Positions 11,736-24,110 of a stretch of DNA of 64,000 nucleotides are shown piece after piece (position 1 is the first letter of the stretch; the number at the start of each line of letters is the position of its first letter). Origin of the DNA: Acridotheres tristis (Eukaryota; Chordata; Aves; Passeriformes; Sturnidae); NCBI GenBank assembly GCA_037013685.1, contig CM072892.1:21023501-21087500 (forward strand), in the 5' to 3' direction. A model generated the notes under the pieces. The model saw nothing but the letters and a program-made list of their open reading frames with translations. It was not told the origin of the DNA and searched no databases. The translations under genes were made by a program, and so were the position numbers.

Positions 11736-14614
11736 ATATCCTCTTCATAATTTGCAGAAACCATCCACTCCTGCCTCCCTGAGTGGATGAAATCTCAATG
11801 TCCTTGGCCCACCAGTAATCTATACCCCAATAAAGTACCGTCAGACAGCACTATGGACCACACTCAGCAAGTTCTATATAACCATATCTCTTCAGATTAA
11901 TATCCCTAAGCATTCCTGAAAATTAATTTTCATAGTTCCACATTCACTCAGGGGTCAATTATCTTGCAGAAATAGCAGATGGAGTTTGAGAATACATAAG
12001 AGTAGCTGAAGTTATGTGGATTTAGAATACCTTAATGGTGCACACACAGCCTGTCAGAAAATAGAATTTTTAAGCTTTAGAAAATGACTTTTTGGTAAAA
12101 ATTATTATTATACTGACATATTTATATTACCAATTGTTACCAGAGAAAATAATTGGAAATCAGACCCTTAAAATTCAGTCTTAACAATGGACTTTCGAAG
12201 TGTGTATTTCATGATACATTACAGTGTGTCCTCCTGGCAGTGAGACTTGGAGTCGCTGGCCATGGGCCATCAGAGAGATGGATGAAGTCTGGCTGCCAGT
12301 CAGACAGCATCAAGATAGGAAGCCACTGAATACCTGCTGCACTAGAGGGACTATCATGCCATCTCTATACTTCAGAAACTACATTATTAGTAAAAAAAAT
12401 ATGTATTTTGAAGGAATTTTCTATGAAAAATTTGGGTTTGTAGCTTTTACAACAAAAAAAAAAATTGAGTCAACCATGAATCTTTTTACTTTGCCCCATA
12501 TTAAACTTAAACAGCTGTTAGGTGTGAACTTCTGACATGCTGAAAGAGGCTGATGGATGATTCAGCACCACCTCTAGGTTCTGTCCCACTCTTTAGTCCA
12601 TTTGTGGATTTGCACTTGAACAGGGGGAAGAGTTAACTTGGTGAAAACAATGAGCAGTGTCCTTCAGAAGGTTCTAAGAGCACTACTTCTCAAGACATTA
12701 GGAATAATTTGAACAAAGACAAGGAAGAGAGGCAAAAAAATTACTACAGGTAATCCTAATAGCTCTGCTTGGCATATGTTTGTAGCTCCATGGTACTTGT
12801 ACTCTCCTGCCCTTCACATTCATACTCCTTCCACTCCCCTCTGCACAGAGAGCCTTTGCATCTCCCTCAAACAACCTTGCAATGCCTCACACTGGACACT
12901 GGAACTTTTCCTTTCAAGTTATAAGAAAGGACATGTATCTTTCATGCTGCTGAAGTCAGGCTACCATCTCTTCCAGGAACACAACCACATATATGTCTGA
13001 AAGCAGTCAGTAACTTCTGCACCTCTTAGAAATATACTGCTATTTTGGCCACAATAGAAACTTCAATCTAAAGTCCAGCCCACTGAGGTAGGTAGCCCTA
13101 AGCCCACGGTTTTCCACTGAATACAAAATTAGTTTCCTGCTTACTCACAGCAATGTTACTTCCGTGTTTGTAGAGATATGCAAGAGCAATTAAGGGAAGA
13201 GGAGTCTGGCTTCAGACCTTTCAGGTTCTTTGGACAAGAACTAAGTGTCCTAATTTTTGTATTAGGATTAACAAACCTGGGAAAGTCAGCAAGAAAAATA
13301 ATAAAATGCCCCAAGAGGAGTTAGATAATGCTGTTTCCTTCATAGTAATCTAACTGAAGATATTTTAACTATTGAGTAATAGATCCAGGTCTCAGAGATT
13401 TGTCCAAAACCAAGCTAAGCACTGGAAATGCTTATTTTAACGCAGAGTGCCTCTCTTATGCTTCTATTTTCTACTTTATAACTTAGTCCCAGTCTTTCTG
13501 CTATGTTCCCTTAGATGAAACATTGCCCACTATTGCAGAAAGGCTATGCAAGGTCCTGTGGGTCAGTTGTTCAACACTGGGGGACATGAGGAGAGAAAAA
13601 TCCAAATTCTTTTGAAACAATGGCAATTTCAAAAGTTAGAAAAGCTTTATTAAAAATTGAAGTTGGTGCAGGGCACTGGACATTCCTTTTCATTTTCAAA
13701 AAGCTGTGGAGGACTTCTACTTAACAAATTTAAGCACATATTGCACATCTTAGCCAATCTCAAACTTTTTTAACGCATAACCAAAAACTCTGATTAATCA
13801 TCTCCCTTAGACACTGGAAGTATTTTTTGAAGCCTGGAAAGGGAAGTAGTTTCATATAATAATCCCAGAGGCCAGCGGCAGCATCTGAACATTTCTCTAT
13901 GTCTACCAAAGCCCTGACAGAGACAGCTTTGTTTTTCTTCATAGATAGTGGTTGAGATTTGGGTTTGCTAATTAATCCTGTGGCATTTGCTCTTGCAATG
14001 CTGCAAAAAGTGCAGGTTAAGGCTAGAGAGTTCAACATTCACACTGCACAGCCTGTTGGCATTTCACTGGAAATCTGCTCAAGGATTTACTGCACCAGGA
14101 ATCTACTCAGCATCATAGATTGGGCCCGACCAGTGTCTGCATAAGATGTACAAAAAGTACCTTCTACGAATACAAAAGGTTTCCATCTGGAAGCCAGAAA
14201 AGAAATTCATACATAAATTTGAAACACTATGCAATAAAATGATCCACCTTCAATGGAGTTTAGCAAGTACAGCTCCGTGTCAGGAGAAATGGCAGATATG
14301 AAGTGCAATTACCTTTTTCTTCCCTCCAAACTCAGTGTTTTACAAACTAGAACTGACATGTGAACAAAGAGACTGAAAAAAAACAGGTTTTATCACCACA
14401 GCTTGTTTGAAAACCCAGCCTACAACTAGCTGGAAAATGCAGGGGCTGCTAGCCTATGAAGCAGACCTGAATTAATAGTGAGAGCAATAGCTAAAATAAC
14501 TCTGCACAGCTAGTTTACGTGCCTTTTGCAAAAGCATATATGCTTCTTGCAAGAAATAGACATATCCATGGAAACGAAACTGTCTGCACTATCTGCATCC
14601 AAAGGCCTCATGGC
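11736..14614. other. Unique non-coding stretch
   Basis: Nothing recognisable as a gene, RNA or transposon is seen. An 11-A run occurs near 12,452-12,463. Open frames are at most about 100 codons and lack family resemblance. Confidence 0.55.
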
Positions 14615-14740
14615 ATTTTACAAAAGAAAGGAGAACCATTAACTTCCATTTTACAAAGGAAAAAACCTAAAGCATAAAGATTGATCTCAGATCAGCAGTA
14701 CCAGAATTTAGATCATGCAGCCCTTGCTCATGCAGTTGCT
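14615..14740 (-). repeat. MIR-like ancient SINE relic
   Basis: On the + strand the order is 'ccattttacaaaggaaaaaac', then an 'agcataaag' part, a 'gatctcagatcagcagtaccagaattta' part, and 'gatcatgcag'. This follows the reverse complement of MIR, where 'ccattttacagatgaggaaactgaggc' precedes a 'ggtcacacag.. gtggcagagc' segment. Divergence is high and the ends are approximate. Confidence 0.5.
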
Positions 14741-14867
14741 CTCAAATCTCTCTCTTTTTCAAGTATTAAGAAAAACTATTTCTTCAAGGCTTCAGTGAAT
14801 CTGACCAAGAGATAAATGCTCTTTAACCTGAAGAGGGTAGGACACAAGATCTAGAGAAGCCAAACAG

Positions 14868-15412
14868 TTTAATCCAGAGCATTACCAGCAGGTCAAGGGA
14901 GATGATCCTGCCCCTCTACTCAGCCCTGGTGAGGCCACAGCTGGAGTGCTGTGTCCAGGTCTGGGCTCCTCAGTCCAACAGAGACATGGAACTCCTGGAG
15001 TAGGTCCAGTGGAGGGCAACAAAGATGGTTAAGGGGCTGGAGCATCTCTCTCTTGAGGAAAGGCTGGGGGAACTGGGCCTGTTCAGCCTGAGAAGAGACA
15101 ACTGAGAGGGACCTTGTCAATGTACACAAGTATCTGAAGGGAGGGTTTTAAGAGGAAGGATCCAGGATCTTCTCAATGGTGCCAAGCAATAGAACAAAAG
15201 GCAACAGGCAAAAAGTGATGCACTGAAAATTCCACCCAAACCTGAGGAAGAACTTCTTCACTGTGTAGGTGACTATGCACTAGAACAAGTTGCCCAGAGA
15301 GGGTCTGGAATTTCTATCACTGGAGATACTTGAGAACTCTGGACACAACCTTGTGCAATGTGCTCTAGGATGACCCCACTGCTGTCCATTCCAACCTTAC
15401 CCATTATGTGAC
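14868..15412 (+). mobile_element. CR1 LINE, 5'-truncated 3' end
   Basis: This is a CR1 retrotransposon 3' end, the dominant LINE of birds. The sense strand reads through the characteristic C-terminal part of ORF2 (reverse transcriptase protein), with the 'ctcagccctggtgaggccacagctggag' stretch near 14,920, 'gtccaggtctgggctcc' near 14,953 and 'gaggaaaggctggg' near 15,055. It then continues into the non-coding tail with 'ttgcccagagagggt' and 'cattccaacctta' just before the end. The frame is broken: a TAG at 15,001-15,003 replaces what is usually an in-frame Gln codon, and other stops follow. Only about 0.55 kb of an element that is several kb when complete is present, so it is a dead-on-arrival copy. 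The 5' end is approximate. Confidence 0.93.
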
Positions 15413-16956
15413 TTTTTTGCAACAACCACCTGAGTCACCAATGCAGGATTTGCATTTAATTTAAATAACTGTTTCATATATCTTAGAAAATTATGAAACA
15501 GTCTTTGGGAAACCTATATTATTGACACCTGCTTAAAAATATGCATTTAATACAACATTGAAGATGTTCTCCACATGATTTGATCAAGATAGTGAAAAGA
15601 CAATCAATTGGCACAAACATCCATCTGCTGTGTTTAGAGAGTACCACCACAGACCACAAAGCTCTGCCCTGTTTTCTCCCTCTCCACCTTGCCTAATTTG
15701 GACCTAAAGAGAAAGACTGAGAGTTGCCAAAGTCTCAGCTCCAACACAGAGCTGCTATTACCATACATCAGTTTCTGTTCACTCCTTGTAGCTTGGATTT
15801 AGCTGCAAATCAAGAGCTCACCAATTTCCTCTACAAGCCCAAGCAGCAGGAAGGCAAAGGAATTATCAGCTCTCAAGGATGGTTGCCCCATCCCTCACTA
15901 TGAGAAGCTACTAGTCATTTCACATTTTGCCAAGTTATAACAACATAACTTGGAAGGTTCTACAATTTTCTGTGAGGAAGCTCTAGGATTTTCATGTTTT
16001 GAAACAAGAATTTGAATTTAGCAGATGCACAGCATGTGTACTCAGGGTGCATCTTGTAGGCCAAGTTCTTGCATTAGAAAAAACTACTTGGCAAGTACTG
16101 CAAGTATAATGCTATTAATGCTCCATAGCTGCGCTCTAGAATGGAACTGTCACAGACTTACCCTGGCAAAATTAGTTCTTTATCCTTCTTAACTAGAGAG
16201 AAAAATTAAGAGAGTGATTCATATAGACTGTTGCCAAAAGTTATTCCTTGTAGGTTTGACCATAAATCTCCATCTCCTTCCTCTGCAGAGGCTCTAGCAG
16301 TTACAAGGCTGCCATAAACTAAACTTCGGATTCTGTTAAATGCAACATCAAATCTCACCATAAAATTTGAAATCAAAAACTTAGATTGCTCATTCAGTAC
16401 AGTAAGGAGTGAGGTCAAACCTGTACCCTAAACCATGCAAGATTTCAATGAGCTATATAAGATTGATCACAATGTAATTTGCTTTTCTGAGGTGTACAGC
16501 TTATGTCTGTCTCACTACTTCAGGTAACCATGTCTGCTCGTCTCTCACTTCTTTCTTGTAACAATGCTAAATAGGAACATTTCAGAAAACTTCAAACAAA
16601 TTTAATGGAATGACAATCTTGCTTCCCCTACTTGTTTGCGGCATTTACAATAGCTAATCTATGGATGCAACTGACAATGCCAGACAGACAATACAAAAAA
16701 AACCAAAAAAACCACTATGACAATGCCTGGGAGAGCATCTTGGTTTTGCATATCTTTTTCTTGGTAATTAACTGTCCAAACACACCATTACCTTCCTGCA
16801 TCTTCACACCCTGGCTCCCAGGTGCCCAAAAATTCAGTACCCCCATTTCTGTTTAACTCCATTACAGTGCACCCTCTGCACAAAAGTGGAAACATACATT
16901 GATATTTACCTTGTCCTTTTCATGGCAGTGTAATGGAGTGCTTGAGTGAAGAGATC
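15413..16956. other. Unique non-coding stretch between two CR1 copies
   Basis: No gene or repeat is recognised in this interval. Two A-rich runs near 16,695-16,712 are the only low-complexity feature. Confidence 0.55.
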
Positions 16957-18440
16957 AGAGAGCCACAGAATCATAAAATGGCTCAGGTTGCAAGGGATCT
17001 TGAATACCATCTAGTTCCAGTCCCCTGACATGGACAGGGACACCGTCCACTCCACCAGGCTGCTCAGAGCCCCATCCTTCCTTGGGCCTTGAACGCTTCC
17101 AGGGATGGAGCATCCACAACTTCTCTGGGCAACCCATTCCAGTTTCTAATATCCAACTTCAGTCTACCTTCTTTCAGTTTGAAGCCATTGTTCTGTCACT
17201 ACCTGCCCTTGCAAAAATCCCTCCCCATCTTTCTTGTAGGCTCCCTTCAGCTACTTGGAGGCCACAATAAAGTTATCACAGAAGCCCTCTCTTCTCCAGG
17301 ACAAACAATCCCCACTCTTTCAGCCTTTCCCTATAGAAGAGATTCTTGATCCCTCTGATGATCTTGGTGTCCCTCCTCTGCACTCACTCCAACAGGTCCC
17401 TGTTCTTGCTGTGCTGGGGATCCCAGAGCTGTACCCAGCACTGCAGGTGGGGTCTCACAGAGGAGAGCAGAGGAATCCTCTCCCTGGCCCTGCTGCCCAC
17501 ACTGCTTTGGATACAGGACACACTTGGCTCTCTGGGCTGTGAGTTCACCTTGCTGGCTCATGTTACCTCTCACCAGTACCCCCAAGTCCTTCTCAGCAGG
17601 GCTGCTCTCCACCTGTTCATCCCCAGCCTGTGTTGATACCAGGGATTGCTCTAATGCAGGTACAGCACCTTGCGCTGGTCTTGTTAAAAATCATGAGATT
17701 CCCATGGGATCTGTATTGGGCCCATTTCTCAAGCTTGTCCAGGTCCCTCTAGATGACATCCTGTCCTTCAGGGTGTGACAATCACACCACTCAGCTCAGT
17801 GTCATCTGCAAACCTGATAAGGGTGCATCCCTTTGCCTATATCATTAACAAAGATATTAAGTAACACTGGTCCCACTACAGATCGCTGAGAGACACCACT
17901 CATCACTGATGTCCATCAGAACTTGGAATGACTAACCACTACCTTCTGGATGCAATCATTTAAACATGTTGTTGTCAACCAAACAGTCCACCCATTGATT
18001 CAGGTTAACTTAGTGTAGAAGCCCTTTTTGTTATTGAGTCCCTTGCCAGGTTCAGTTCCAGCTTTGTCTTGGCTTCCTTGCCCCCTCTCTACACAACTGA
18101 ACTTCGTCTCTTCCCAGGCTACCTGTCCTTTCTCCAGTGTCTGTGCATTTGCTTCTTTCATTTTAGTTTGACCAGCAGTTCCCTACTCAGCCATAGGGGT
18201 CTCTTACCTTTCTTGTCTGTTTTTGTGCTCCTGGAAATTGCTAGCTCCTGCACTCTATAGAAGACTTTCTTAAAGACCTAACAGTTCTGTTCCACTCCCT
18301 CCCCTGAGAGCAGTGTCTGAAGGGATGCCACTGACAATCTCCTTGAAGAGCTTTATTCCTTACCTGACCCATACCCCTCAGGACTGCAAACTCCACCAAT
18401 GCATGATCACTGCATCATTCATAGCTTTTAAAGCTGCACT
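16957..18440 (-). mobile_element. CR1 LINE, longer copy with internal deletion
   Basis: The + strand is the reverse complement of a CR1 element. It starts with the 3' terminus ('cacagaatcataaaatgg' near 16,965) and passes through 'tctgggcaacccattccagt' (17,126), 'ttctcctccaggacaa'-type text (17,290), 'ctctgcactcactccaacaggtccc' (17,380), the 'cccccaagtccttctcagcagggctgctctc' phrase (17,580) and 'ggacaccactcatcactg'-like text (17,890). After about 18,010 it jumps to text normally much further upstream in the element ('gtagaagccctttttgtt', 'cccaggctacctgtcc', 'ccaccaatgcatgatcactgc' at about 18,390). The part of ORF2 between these blocks is absent, so the copy is internally deleted as well as 5'-truncated. 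Frames are disrupted; it cannot encode an active protein. The far end is approximate. Confidence 0.88.
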
Positions 18441-21400
18441 AAAACACAGGGAAAGAAAACCTCTTCACTAAAATCACTTAACTGCCAGTGGTGGCCATAG
18501 AATTCTTTTCTCTGCTGTTGCTATTAAATTATTATTACTAATGCAATTCTTATTATATGAGTGCAACTGCAATTCATGTAGTTTTTAAAAAAAAAGGGGA
18601 AAAAAAAGGCAGGAAGTATTTAAAATGCTGCTGCAACAGTAAATATCACCTCTGGCATATTTGTCCTGGAAGAACAGAGCACGATTTGGAATACCTAATT
18701 GAAATGTGCTACGCGAGATAAGGCTAGCTGCAGAGACTGACATTTAAAAGCGGGAGACACCAAACAAGACATAAAATATCACTTGCTGCCTCAAAGCAGA
18801 AAGCCACTTTCACAGAACTGAAGTTTTCTCCTACTCACCCCCTTGCTGCTCCCCAGCTGACAGACACAGCAAGCAATTAACCCCTCCCCTAATGGCACCA
18901 GTAATACCACCCCCACAAAAATATAAAGGTTGCTACAATTTCATGTAGTTATTCCCTCCTGCAAATCACACAGCCCTGCACAAAGCATTTGCATGTCTTT
19001 CCTCTTCCCATTCCTTCTGTGCAAAATCTTGTTTCTTCCCTGACACATCAACATTTCCAATTCCAGGACACAAGATGCTGGAAACCAGGCTCTCCTCCTG
19101 CCTAACCCTGCATGGCAGCATGTGCACCCTGCGCCTCCTGGCCCGTGAGCAGAAGAGCTAGTAAACTCCTCCTCAGCTGGAATGGAATCTAGGGATACTG
19201 CCAGAATACAGAGCTGGCGAAAAAATCCTTGGCACACAAGCAATATTATGACATGTTTGACTACTCAATCTTTTGCTGCATTAGTCAGAAGAAGCACTGG
19301 TGCCTTTGAGTCATCTGATCTGGTGTTGTGGACAAGCAGCAAGGGACATAAATCCAGCAGATTCCATAAATGCACAGTTTGCATCAACAACACTTCAAGC
19401 AAGGACTTAATTAGAAAGTTACAGTTCATTAAAAGAGCACCAATTAGCTTTTTAAACTACATATTTTTTCCTCTGCCACGATAGCAAGGCAAAGACTGGG
19501 ATGCATATCAGAACCAAGCACCTTGTGCTGCTCAGTCAAATATCTCCATGTTGTTGAAGGAACAGCCCTGGTTAAAAACCTGGGTTTGAAATAAATGTTA
19601 GAAAATATGCTGTGGAGTTTCTGAGCCATTAATGTTCATGCCAAAAGACTGATCACTGATCTTGAGCAAAATAGGAAATCCTAGTCCAAGAGAAGATATT
19701 TTTAAATTTAAAAATTAGATTTTTCATTCCAGGTTATCAATCAACACTTGTTTTCATATAGCACCAGTTGGTATCTCCTTGCTTCCCTGAAACAGGAAGG
19801 GGGCCAAAGAAGGAGGTTCCACTTTGTTGAACAACAGATCATGAGGAAAGGTCCGTGCTGTAGCCAGAGACTCAACAGCCCTGTTTTCCTGGAGTTATTC
19901 TAGTCACTCCTGATAGTCAAACAAAAGTTCTATTCTCCTCTGTTTTCAACTCAGACTGGCTGTGCAGGGTGTCATTCCTTTCCATTTTGTAGCACACACT
20001 GTTTTTCTCTTCCATTAACCCGCTTTACCCAATCCTGGAGCAATTTTATCAATAAAATCCAATACACAGAATTAGTAAGCTCTGTGGACCCTTGACTAGT
20101 GCTTCCAAGTGGAAAGCTTGATACACAACAGAACATAGAAGAGAAATGCTCAGAATGCTCTTCAACCCTTATCACAACATTTTAAAGAAACATGATAGAA
20201 ATATTCCTTAGATGAGAAATATCTCCTATTATCACCCCTGCCTAATATTCAATAGTTTCCCAAATCAAGGGAGGTTTTTCTTGAGAGTGCTTTAACTGTA
20301 TCCAAAGATGATATGCAAAACAACTACATGCAGACCAGACAGCAATGTCAGATATCCAATGCATGCCGTTCTTTTCATAAGCACCTACCTGGTCATTTAT
20401 GGACTTGTAATAGCAAACAAGCTCGCAACATTTTGTTTTCTTAGACCTCAGTGACATGGGTTACAAGTTTCCATTAGAAGCTACCATTCAAAGCAGGTGG
20501 CTACCTTGTCTGTGTGAAGCCCAGCCCTACCAGAATCCCTGCTCTTCTGCCCTCCTTCACACTACAAACTGAAGTACTCCTGAAACAAAAAATATAACCA
20601 AACAAATGAAAAAAAAAAATCATTCTGTGCTCTGTGGTTTGAAACATTTGGATGTGTTGCCAGCACACTTGAAAACCAGGAAAGGAGGGTGAGGGCAGGG
20701 GTTCTCCACATGTCACAGTATATATAATATTATGATGTTTGAGATGCCTGTTAGTACCTTGCCAGGACTAATGCTCCTTCAGTACCAATTTCTGCCACCA
20801 TAAACTGGCACCAATGGAACGTACACTGGAATGTACTGCAAGACTGGAAAATCTCTCTCCAGAGACACTCAGGTCAAGATCCACATGCAGGAATTACACT
20901 GATCACACAGGAAATCTGACACAGGACAGAAACAAAACAAGTGCAGTGCCATCAGTCAAGTCAGGAGAGAAAATACTTCTCGAGTCATTTGTCTGGGCGA
21001 GCTCACCTAGAGAAGCAGAAGTTCTAGGAATTGTGTTAGAAATTTGAGATCCAAGTGCAGTTACACAAGTGGAAAACAAGGAAGGGATGAATCTGGGATT
21101 CAGATATCTTAGCAGATTGACAGAATCCTAAATTGACTCCAGAGTAGGCATACATCAGGAACAAGGTATAGTAATAGATTATGCAGGAGCTCAAGAAAGG
21201 GTGAAAGAATTGGGGGAAATCATTTGAGCATATGCCTGAGCATGACAGCTTGCCTATGATTTCCCCCATTTGAGATTACTATTCCAAGGTCTTCACTTCT
21301 CCAAGTGAACTCATCCTATTTGAATTTGAAAAGCCTCTAGTCCAACTGGAACTGCTGCTGGGACTTTAACTGAGGCACAGGTTCAGGTCCTCAGTATGCC

Positions 21401-21754
21401 AGTATATATTCTTGGGCATCCTATAAACACAGACTTAAGTAAAAACAAACCTTAATCTCTCCAATCTCCGTATTCATTCTCTTGCTTTTTCTTTATTTTA
21501 AATTTAAAAATTGCCTCTTGCCAGCTCACTGAAATGTCTGTTATTTTAAGAATCGTTTTGAATGTGTCCACAAACAGGTCCTTGTAGAGAATCATGAAGA
21601 ATATATATTTTAGGAACCAATTTGAAATACAACTTATTTTTGAGCCCTTACTTGATTCTGCATCTTGTAAGATCACTTCCCATTGGGATGATCTGAGCAA
21701 CACTATCAGGCTGACACTTCAGTAGGGTTGGTGAGAGAAATACCTCCTAATTTT
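18441..21754. other. Unique AT-rich non-coding stretch
   Basis: No coding exon, RNA gene or transposon is recognised. An A-rich run interrupted by GGGG lies near 18,588-18,607. Open frames do not exceed about 100 codons and show no domain. Confidence 0.55.
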
Positions 21755-21890
21755 AATCATAGAATGGTTTGGACCAGAATTTTTTTCCTCAGGGCTGCTC
21801 TCAATCCATTTTTTAGCCAGTCTGTATTGGTGCCTGAGCTCCCGACCCACATGCAGGACCTTGCACTTGGTCTTGTTGAACTCCATCTCT
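21755..21890 (-). mobile_element. CR1 LINE fragment, internally collapsed
   Basis: The fragment begins with the CR1 3' terminal motif on the reverse strand ('aatcatagaatggtttgga' at about 21,757). After a T-rich junction it moves directly to 'cctcagggctgctctcaatcca' (21,788) and 'cacatgcaggaccttgcacttggtcttgttgaactccat' (21,848-21,886). In the longer copy at 16,957-18,440 the same two landmarks are about 600 bases apart, so this copy has lost the sequence between them. It is a non-functional remnant. Confidence 0.85.
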
Positions 21891-23984
21891 CTATTAATTG
21901 TATAGGGAACTAGGGAAAGGTTGTGAGGGGCAAACATGCAAACATGCACTGTGAAGTGTAAACTTGTCCACCTTATTTTTCAGTAGCTTCCAGCAGTTCT
22001 TCCCTTTTTTTATGGAAGTGCTAATGGATGTTGGCAGAAAAGGAAGGCAAAAAGAGTGAAAAAAAGAGAGAATTAATCACAGTTATATACTTTTTTTCCC
22101 CCTCTTACTAACTGAAATCCTCCCTAGTGACTCCGTTTTAGACTGCTGTGGCTTTGGAAACAGCCTGGACAATTAAAATTATCTCTCCAGAGTATTTCCT
22201 GCAGCTTCCTCTCACCTCCAAATTTGCATCTCATTGAAGAAGTGGCCATCCCTCTATACAAAGACAGCCTAAACCGACAGGGGATTAGATTAGCTTCCAT
22301 TACCCATGAATTGTCCCTGTTCCTACAGCTCTCTACTCTCTAATCATTTTTAAGGAGACTTCTTTCAGTGTGTCTGACTAATACCAGCTTTTTCATTGCC
22401 TTTACAGGATGTTGGAGATTCTCCCAGCTGTGCAGAGCCATTTTAGGTCTACACAAAGCACACCCCAGCAAATTAAATTTTAGTGTATTCAGTGAATTAC
22501 TGTGGGAGACCACTAATAGAAACAGTGCAACAGAGGAAGGAGGGAAACTAGGGAACTACCAGGCATGACACAAGCATGGAAGTCCTGTAACATCGGACAG
22601 ACTGAATCAGGGGAAGCCCCGAGGTAACACTAAGAAACAATTGACTGGATCGTGAGTTTTTGTTGGGGTTTTCTTGCTTTGGTTGGTTGATTTAGTTGTC
22701 TGTAATTTTAATTATGTGGTATAAGAATCAAAGTAAGCACATTTATGTGTGAAGCAGCCTCTCCATTGAAATATGTAGAAAGTCCATTTCTCACAGCCAG
22801 AAGTTCAAATATAACTAGTATTCATAAGTTAGCATCACTATGAGGTTGAAGCACATTGTTATTTAAGGGATGAAGTGGTAGGATTGGCTTTCTAGTCTCT
22901 CCCACTGAAAGGCTAAGCATCAAGATGGAATCAACAGATCTCAGATGGATATGGCATTAAGTCTCTTCTGGCATGAGCTGACCTTTCAGAAAAACACATT
23001 GGAAACACTGATAGTCACTGAGCACAAATGCAATTACATGGTGCTGCCAGTCAGAAAAAATACACTGCATTGTGGCCACTGTAGCAGGTGAAGCAGAACA
23101 GACCCAGCCCAGGAAGCCAGACCTTAACCAGCAACTTCAGAACTCTTACTGCTATCCAGGCTCTTCTTTCTCTTCTAGTGGCTGGACTTTTTTTATTGTT
23201 GGGTATCTTGTTTTTCCCTGGGTTAAGCCTGGGGGTTTGCTTTTGCATACTGAGTTGTGCCTGTTAGCATATTATCACACTAAGACTTGGGAATGCCTTA
23301 GCTCCTTACTGGAGATGAGGAGTATTTGTTTAAGGACAGAAAAAGTGATGAAACATATGCCCAGCTCTTGCTTTCTTCTACCCTCTTCAAAGCAAAGTCA
23401 GTGTTTTGGTGTCTGTGACATCCAATTTGTCCTGGTCCTAAAATAAATTCAGGTACAACCTACCTTTCAGCAAGAGGCAGGAGGAGCAGCAGCAGGTAAA
23501 ACACGAGGACACCAACTGTCCAGAGTGCTTCCCTACATCTCCACCCACAAGGAGCTGCTAAGTCAACACCAGCTCATGCCGTCATGACTGCCAGGCTTTG
23601 CAAATTTTGCTTCCTCATCCCTCAGCAGCCTCCCATCCATTATCCTCCTAACGATAGAAAGATTAGCTAGTGACCTTTTGGTTGCTCATTATATATCATT
23701 CCCCCACACTTCTTTGCAAAGTTTGTGGCCAAACAGGGTCCTCTCCTCCCGCCCTCTTGCCTCTCTCCATCTTTCCCACCTCACAATCACTTTTTTTGCC
23801 AGCATTCTAATCTCAGCAGTGTCTGTCAGTGAGCCAAAGCTTGCTGAAATTAGTGAAGAGTTTAGATCAGTTAAATTTTTCAGAGATTGTTTAAAAGAAG
23901 AAAGTTGTGCGATGTGCTTAATAGAGTACGCTACTGTCCCAAAAGATGCCTGACAAGCAGTTTGTACTACCCTGGCCTTCCTGT
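21891..23984. other. Unique non-coding stretch
   Basis: No gene is recognised. A 124-codon frame at 23,072-23,446 (+) and a 91-codon frame at 23,678-23,953 (+) are among the longer ones locally. Neither has recognisable domains, and both lack a convincing promoter or splice context. Treat them as chance frames. Confidence 0.5.
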
Positions 23985-24110
23985 AAAGCCATGGGCTGGG
24001 TACTAGGAAATGTGACTTTTATTCCTGGCTTGTCTAAATGACACAAAAGGACAGACAAGCCATTTAACCTCTCCCTGTTCCTTTTCCTGCCTAAATAATA
24101 CTGAAAAATA
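23985..24110 (+). repeat. MIR-like ancient SINE relic
   Basis: The series 'cttttattcctggcttgtct', then 'gacaagccatttaacctctccctgttcc', then 'ttttcctgcctaaataatac' follows the sense order of MIR, in which a 'tcctggctct' part precedes 'gcaagt.acttaacctctctgtgcc' and 'tttcctcatctgtaaaat'. The similarity is degenerate and recognised only by eye. Confidence 0.5.

Noticed and set aside
11525..11764. Frames on both strands of the G/T-rich tract, including a Lys/Thr/Asn/Pro-rich one
   Set aside because: Products of low-complexity composition and not coding.
17255..17636. Several overlapping frames of about 95 codons on both strands
   Set aside because: They are shadows of the decayed CR1 element on the - strand.
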